Source: Tetracladium setigerum (Eukaryota > Ascomycota > Leotiomycetes > Helotiales). From it: a stretch of DNA of 64,000 nucleotides. The notes below the pieces were generated by a model. That model did no database searches and was not told the origin of the DNA. It saw only the letters and a list, made by a program, of their open reading frames with translations. Shown in pieces: positions 57,530 through 64,000 of the stretch. The DNA is taken from contig PZJY01000010.1 in NCBI GenBank assembly GCA_031472005.1, positions 1,612,001 to 1,676,000 on the forward strand. The letters run 5' to 3'. How positions within the stretch are numbered: position 1 is the stretch's first letter; every line of letters starts with the position of its first letter. Position numbers and translations under genes: made by a program.

Positions 57530-57543
57530 TTATCCCCCTTTCG
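57530..57543 (-). other. Polypurine tract of element 2
   Basis: On the minus strand CGAAAGGGGGATAA lies immediately before the TGTTAC start of the 3' LTR, the expected place for the plus-strand primer. Confidence 0.75.
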
Positions 57544-60500
57544 TATTAGTGTAATCCTTACACTTAAATATATTAAAGGAAATATTAATAATAATCTATA
57601 ATTATTACCTTCTCTTAATATATTATCTATTTATTATTAAAAATTAAAAGAGCGTCTTACGTTAACGGTGCGTATTAAGAAATCTAGCCGTATGGCCGAA
57701 ATATATTCATATTATAAGAAAACTTATAAGAAGTGTCTTTTAAATATTTAAGAATCGAGTCGCTACTCCGAATATATTCGTTCTAAACGGCCTTACGATA
57801 TTAAGGGTTATATTATTATTTAATCTCGTCCTTTAATAATGTATAAGTTCTTTTAAGGGGCGGCGCGTAAGCGTTACCTCTTAAGGCTTCCTTAACTTAC
57901 GAATCTTATAGAAAATAGTTTAACTCTTAAGAGCGATCTTTTCTTATAATTATTAACTCTTAAGGATATTAATTTTATTCCCGATTCTCTTAAGCGCGAA
58001 TTTTAAGTGGCTTTATTTGAAAACTCGGAGCCGGTTTCCTTATTAATTATTATAGAAGTTACTCCGCTAGCTTTTATCGTTTTAAATAATTTATTTACTC
58101 CCTTTTAATCTTTAAGGTCGGACTAGGTAAGAGGTAATAATAATACTTTATTAATATCCGGTAATAATTAAGATTTATTTTTAGCTCTTAAGAATTCTTA
58201 AATTATAAGTAGTCCTTCCATTTAATTAAGTAATAAAGTTTATTCTTAATTAGCTTATAATCTAAGATTTTCTTTACTTCGTACTTTGCTTTTAGGTTTA
58301 CCGGTTATATTAATATATTAAGAGCTAATAGTGCTCTTAATGATACTTTCTTAAGAAGGGATATATAAAATATTAAATAAATATTTATATTCTTTAATAA
58401 AGCGAGTTCGTAATTTAAACGTCCTTTAACGGTCTTAATTTTAAATAGTTTAAGTTTCTTATAATTTAATTTATCGCTTAATCTTTTTATTTTAATATTT
58501 CGTCGTAATAGATAGACTTTATCCCCCTCTCTTAGCGTTAGCTCTTAATTACGCTTTTTATTATAATATAATATACTTTTCTTTATTACGAATCGTAATT
58601 CCTTAATTAATTTAATATATAAGTGTTTAATCTTATTAATTTAAGTCTTAATTAATTAATTATTAATATTTATCGAATAAGGTTTATAATATATACTCTT
58701 CTTATAACCGTAATTAATATAAAATAATAATACCTTCGTAATGTTTATAATCGAGCTATTATATATAAATTAAGCTAATGGAAGTAATAATACTTAATTA
58801 TCTTATTTATAATTAATATAATAACGTAAGTAAGCCTTAATAACTTAATTTATTCGTTCCGTTCCTTTATTTATCTATAAATAGAAGGCGGTTAATAATT
58901 TCCTCTTAACTCTTAAGTGAGTAGTTAAGGTAATTTAAAATTTAAACGTAAAGAGTTTGTCCCGGTCCGAGACTATCTCTTCTAATATATCGTGGTGAGT
59001 AACTACTTCTTATAAGAATACGAAGGCTAACTCTTCGGCGGTATTAGATTCCTTATATAAGATATAAATTATATATTTCGTAAGCCTTTCCATTATAATT
59101 AAAATTGAGTTATAAGCGATTCTTATTATTAGATCTCTTAAAAGTGGTAGCTTAACGATAAAATCTTATTAAATCGATTTTTAAGGTATTCTTAATATAA
59201 GTATAATACTTATTAATCCGTATAATGCGTGTCTCGTAGCTTTATTACGAATATATACGTTATATTAGCTAATCACTTCCTTAATTAAAGCGATAACTTA
59301 ATTAACGTGAAAGTAATGTTTAAGTCTTTAAAGGGTCTTACGGCTCCCTTAATATCCGTGAGCCGGAGCCTTATAATAATTTTTTACGAATTCCTTTACG
59401 TATAAGTTTAATATAACTAATTTACCCTTATAATAGTTTACGTGTTTTAAATCCTTTCCTTAAGCTTTAAGGATTTCGTTTATAAATAGTCCGCTAACTT
59501 TAATAAGGAGAGCGATTTCCTTAATATTAAGAATTAAGTCTCCGTCGTCGTTCTCCTTAAATATCGCGATTTCTTTATAAACCTTACTTCCTTCGTACCT
59601 TAGTGGTCGGCTAAGAGCGTCCGTAATAACGTTCTCCGATCCTTTAATGTATTTAATTATTAAATCGAATTAAGAAAGTTCCTTAACTTATTTAATTAAT
59701 CTTTAATTATTAAGAACCTTCGTGATTATAAAAGTCCTTAAATTTATATAATTAATATATATTATAACGGGGAATTTAGCTCCTTAAAGGTAAATTTTTT
59801 AATATCTTAAGGCTTTAATAATAGTTATAAGTTCCTTCTTATAAATATCGTAATTTTATTCCGCTAGCGAGTAAGTTTCGGAGTAATATATTATAAGATA
59901 TAATTTTCCGTTCTCGTTAAGTTAAAGGTATATAACACTTACGTAAATATCTAAGGCGTCTATTTAAAGAATGCTAGGTCGATCTTCATAGAAATTATAA
60001 ATCACAGGTTCTTTTATAAATCGTCTTTTAAGTTCCTTAAAGGCGGCTTTCTCTTTTAATCCTATTAAGAAAGGCACGTCTTTTTTAATAAGTCGTGTAA
60101 GGGGAGCGACGATTCCTAAGTATCCCTTAATGAATTGTCGGCTAAAATTGCCGGTTCTTAAAAAGGATTATATATCCTTAATATTCTAAGGTTTAAGCTA
60201 TTCCTTAATAGCTTTAATTTTCTTAAGATTAATACTTATAGACCTTAATCGGATAATATATCTTAAAAATAAGGTTTTTATAACTTTAAACTCGTATTTA
60301 TTAAGTTTTAATTTAAAGTTTACCCTAAGTAAGGCGTTTAAGATTAGTTTAACGTGTCGCTTATAGTCCTCGACTCGTTTTAAGTAAATAATTATATCGT
60401 TAAGGTAATAAATTACGAATACTCTTAAGTATTCTTATAAGATATTATTATTTTAACGTTAATAAGTTATAAGTGCGTTAATTAACTTAAAAGGTATAAT

Positions 60501-63000
60501 AATCTATTTATAAAGTCTTAAGGGAATAAGGAACGCGGTTATTTATTCGTGTCCCTTTTTAATCCGGATTAGATTAAACGAGCTTCTCTAATTTAACTTA
60601 ATATATATTATAGCTTTAACTAGCTTGTCCCGTAAGTACTAAGCGTTCAGCAATAGATATTAATCTCGTATCGTAGCGTTATTAAGTTCCCGATAATCAT
60701 CGCAAGGTCGACCGTTAAGGTTATCCTTCTTATAAGCGATTAATATATTACTAGATACTAAAGACTTAAATAATCTAACTTATCCTTTCTTAAGTGCTAA
60801 TTAAACGAATACTTTTAACGTCTTAATAGAATCGTATCGGTGTCGGCGTAATTTCTATATAAGAGGTTTCCTTCCTTCCTTTAAGTTTATCTTATAATCT
60901 TATAGTTAATATTCGGGTAAGGCTTTAAAGTCTTCCGGGTTTTCGAATAATCTTAAATACTTTTTATATTACACGGGGATTTCCTTCTCGCTTTAATTAA
61001 CGTCCCGTAAAGGACTCTTTATACTATTAAGATATCCGGTAACGTCGTTAAATAAGGTGGCGTAAACCTCGTTCCGGCTATATAATTATTACTATGAACC
61101 CTAATAATTATAACGTTTAAATCGTATAATCTTCTTAACTTAGTCGATTTCGGGGTTATATTCCTTAATCCACGATATACTTAAAATAATATCGTGGTTT
61201 CCTATTAATATAATATCGAATTAAATATTTATAATATGTCCTCCCGGGATAATAATTTTAATGGAATCGTTCCTTAATTAATAATTTTATTATTTCCTTT
61301 TACTTTCGTTCTATTTATCACTTATAATTCGTAAGGTGTAATTAAGGTGAAAGGAATGTTAATCCGAGCAACTTCTTTAAAGGAGATAAAGTTTCCGGTC
61401 GCTCCCGAATTAATTATAACCTTAATTAGTTTTCCTCGTAATTTTATTTTTATAGTGATTTATTTATTTCTTATAATAATATAAACTTCTTTTAATTTTC
61501 TTAATAGTTTTATAACCCTTTAATCGTTAAATAAGTTTATTTATATTTTAAGGTGAATAATTTATTTTATTAATCGGTAAGGGGTATTAATTTTTAAAGT
61601 ATAAATAGAAGCTAATTTAACGTTTTATATAGCGTATTCGAAGGGTTAGTACGGGATAGTTCGAATCTTCCTTTAAGTTCGCTCTTAGTTAACGATTCGG
61701 GTTACTTCTTATTTATCTCCGGGTTTTAAAATATCTTTTAACTTATAAATAACTTCCTTAATAAATAACCATTTAATCGTGGCGCGGTTAGATCTATTAT
61801 CGTAAAAATAGATTCGTTTAATATCTCGGTATAACACGAGATATTCTTTTCCCTCGATAAGCTTATAACCGGTGGTCTTATAATTTATAACTTATAGTTC
61901 TCCTTTAATCTGCCTTTATCTATTTCCTTTTATTCTAGTTCTAATAAAGAACTATCGTTCCCCGACTTGAGGCATAGCTATTATTATAAGTCTCGCTTCT
62001 CCGTCCGAGCTATCGGATTCGGACTCGGCTTTAAATTCAGTTTCGGATTTAAAGGAAATTTCTCTAAATGTCGTACTATTAATTAAATCGTACTAAGATT
62101 AATAAGTAAGTAGCGTATTTAAGCTATTATATTTAATAATAGGGCTATCTTATTTAAAGTCTTAGGATAATTCTTCCTTAATGGGAACCCTATTTATAAC
62201 GGCGATTTACTTCTATTAAGTAATATTAACCTGGCGGGGTTTTTACTTCTTAGGATAATCGGCAGCCCTATGGCCGGCTTATCTATACCTATAATAAAGT
62301 TGGTTTTCTCGGTAGCGTTTCTTTTCTTCCGGCGAGAGAGGTTTCGGGCCCTTTTAAATAGCATTAACTTATTAAGAACGTCCTTAATATTAACCTCGGT
62401 GGTGTTATCTCCTCCTTTAGCTATTATTAAGTCTTCGTTCTTTATTATCCCTCTTTCCTTAGCTATTCCCTTTCTTAGCTTCGTATAATTAATTATTTAA
62501 TTAAATAACGTGTTTAATTAAAGTATTTAAGTTTAAGAATAAACCTCTTAACTTAATAAGTTCTTCCTTAAGGTAAGGCTTTAAACCTCTCTTAAAAAGT
62601 TTTAAAAGAGTTATAATATCTTATCCGGTCTTAACTTTATAACGTTAGAATTTAATGGAGTAATTTAAGGCGAATCTTATTTACTTAAGGTTTAAGAGTT
62701 TTCGAATTATTACTTAAATAATATCGAAATCTCTAAATATTTTTTAATTTTATTCTTAAATTTATCTTAATTTCTAAAAATCTCTTAAGTTTTCGTTATT
62801 ATTTTCCTATCGGTCCGATAATTATAAAAATTTATTAGGAATAATTTCATTTAATCTTAAGTAATAAATTTAAGGAAAGAGGCCGTATAAAGGCTCTTAG
62901 CGTAGATTATAATGAACTTATCGTTATTAAAAGAGAAGTAAATCTTTATTTAAAGGATAAAAGAATTTAAGTTCTTCCGAGTATCGTTGAATTTATCGGG
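57544..63000 (-). pseudogene. gag-pol remnant, element 2
   Basis: Stop-filled remains of gag (C-terminal part), protease, RT, RNase H and integrase on the minus strand. The RT site reads YLND at about 60380-60410. Plus-strand open frames in the segment (for example 62270-62488) are antisense shadows of gag. No intact product is possible. Confidence 0.75.
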
Positions 63001-63213
63001 TTAAGAGACTCGGACAGCTTCTTTTAATTCGAAAGGCGTTAGATTATCTTCTCCGTCGTCCGAGTCATTATCGTCATCGATATCCATCTTATCGCTAGCG
63101 CTAGGGGCGTCCTCGGGTTCCTTCCCTTTAAGACTATCACTATTAGTTAGGGTAAGGTCGATTTTACTAGCATTAGTGCTAGCGCTGCTAGTGTTTCCGG
63201 TTATAAGGGCCAT
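63001..63213 (-). pseudogene. gag N-terminal remnant, element 2
   Basis: A 70-codon frame starts MALITGNTSSASTNAS and is acidic in the middle (DIDDDNDSDDGED). It ends at TAA after ELKEAVRVS, exactly where the element 1 copy ends, so that stop is shared or hit twice by the same change. This copy keeps more Asp/Ala codons than element 1, so it is less mutated. Confidence 0.8.
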
Positions 63214-63252
63214 TATTAATATCGTTCTTGCTTTAGTAATCGGTGCTTAAAG

Positions 63253-63695
63253 TGTTACGGTTCCGATTCTACTAATTAAAGTGAGGTCGAAGTCGAGGGT
63301 TTAGTTATAAGTTAAAGTAAGAATGTTAATCACCGGGTGATTATAAGTAAGAATAAGCTAATATTAATAATATATAATCTTAATTTAAATATTAAGTTAA
63401 GCACGAAGCTCTTATCTAATAAAATATTATCCTTCTTATATAGATCCCTCCGTGTTACTTAGAGTCCCGAATTATAAAGTCTTAAATGTTAAAGTCCGAC
63501 TTTAATAACTAGACTCCTTACTTAGCGGACTTTATCACGTGATTACTTAAGCGATTACTACTAACACTTTCCTATAATTACTAAGTTATTAGAGTTCTTT
63601 ATAGAGTAATAATAGCTAGCCACTTAATTATGCCGATTACTATGCTGCTCCCGAGCCTCAGGCTCCTCACGTGCGCGCAGGTCACGTTCGTAACA
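63253..63695 (-). repeat. 5' LTR of element 2 (minus orientation)
   Basis: 443 bp, same length as the partner at 57087-57529. Ends TGTTACGG and GTAACA. Differences from the partner are mostly transitions. Confidence 0.9.
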
Positions 63696-63700
63696 CTCTT
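63696..63700. repeat. Target-site duplication, right copy (CTCTT)
   Basis: CTCTT follows LTR c and is followed by TACGTTTAAATTT, which continues the integrase sequence of element 1. Confidence 0.88.
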
Positions 63701-64000
63701 TACGTTTAAATTTTAAATCGCCTTAATTACTTATTTAAGAGTTAAAAGGAAATTATTAACTTCTTTCTATTTATAAATAAATAAAGGAATAAAACGAATA
63801 AATTAAGTTATTAAAGCTTATTTACGTTATTATATTAATTATAAATAAGATAATTAAGTATTATTACTCTTATTAGCTTAGTTTACTTATAATAACTTAA
63901 TTACGGACATTACGAAGGTATTACTATTTTATATTAATTTTAAATACGAGAAGAGTATATATTATAAACCTTATTTAATAGATATCGATAATTAATTAGC
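63701..64000 (+). mobile_element. Element 1, continuation to the right of the nested copy
   Basis: This piece aligns along its length with the reverse complement of about 58680-58945 in element 2 (for example TACGTTTAAATTTTAAAT and GAGAAGAGTATATATTATAA words). It is the integrase 3' part of element 1, also degraded. It runs off the window; the 3' LTR should lie beyond. Confidence 0.82.

Larger units (their letters stand above)
57087..63695 (-). mobile_element. Complete Ty3/gypsy-type LTR retrotransposon, element 2, nested in element 1
   Basis: 6,609 bp with two 443-bp LTRs in minus orientation, flanked by the 5-bp duplication CTCTT. Reading the minus strand: 5' LTR 63695-63253, gag start at 63213, zinc knuckle region near 62280, RT active site YLND near 60395, integrase in the 58.9-59.5 kb part, polypurine tract at 57543-57530, then the 3' LTR. 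It is the same family as element 1. The whole interior is AT-rich and full of stops, so it is inactive. Insertion came after element 1, and mutation followed the insertion. Confidence 0.9.

Overview
The window is nuclear DNA of a filamentous ascomycete (Pezizomycotina). The evidence is short introns of about 48-100 bp with GTRNGY donors and CTAAC/CTGAC branch sites, fungal-only families (Zn2Cys6 regulator, DUF3425 bZIP, DUF1349 lectin-like fold, F-box-like LPTELR protein, GPI-type wall protein), a tRNA-Leu with a short anticodon-loop intron, and repeats destroyed by C-to-T change of the RIP type. A Leotiomycete is my guess from the general look of the proteins; the sequence does not prove it.

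Layout. 1-18 kb holds single, mostly unrelated housekeeping-type genes: DUF1349 protein, short-chain dehydrogenase, DUF3425 bZIP regulator, tRNA-Leu(AAG), a GPI-anchored-type protein, GNAT acetyltransferase, a multi-pass membrane protein, an F-box-like protein and a secreted von Willebrand A protein. 18-34 kb looks like a small metabolic cluster: Zn2Cys6 regulator and YtcJ-type amidohydrolase on the minus strand, then MFS transporter, copper amine oxidase and a 1,497-residue ABCC transporter on the plus strand, arranged around a shared 0.8 kb divergent promoter. Together they could take up, oxidise or hydrolyse, and export an amine- or amide-containing compound; this is inference from the families. 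34-37 kb has no confident gene but includes a GC-rich, protein-like island at 34.7-35.2 kb. 37-47 kb holds a mitochondrial carnitine/acylcarnitine carrier and a divergent giant repetitive coiled-coil gene of about 2,574 codons. At 50-51 kb lies a secreted protein with three cysteine-rich PAN/apple-like modules.

From about 51.9 kb to the end the DNA turns sharply AT-rich. It consists of a Ty3/gypsy-type LTR retrotransposon (5' LTR at 52337, gag to integrase) into whose integrase region a second copy of the same family inserted in the opposite orientation (57087-63695, 443 bp LTRs, 5-bp target duplication CTCTT). The first element resumes at 63701. Both copies are full of stop codons.

A cross-cutting observation: six otherwise intact genes carry eight apparent frameshifts. 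All eight are losses of one base, and most fall in short homopolymers. The simplest reading is uncorrected consensus errors in the assembly, not pseudogenes. Coordinates of spliced genes below assume the splice sites stated; I could not run a gene finder or a database search.
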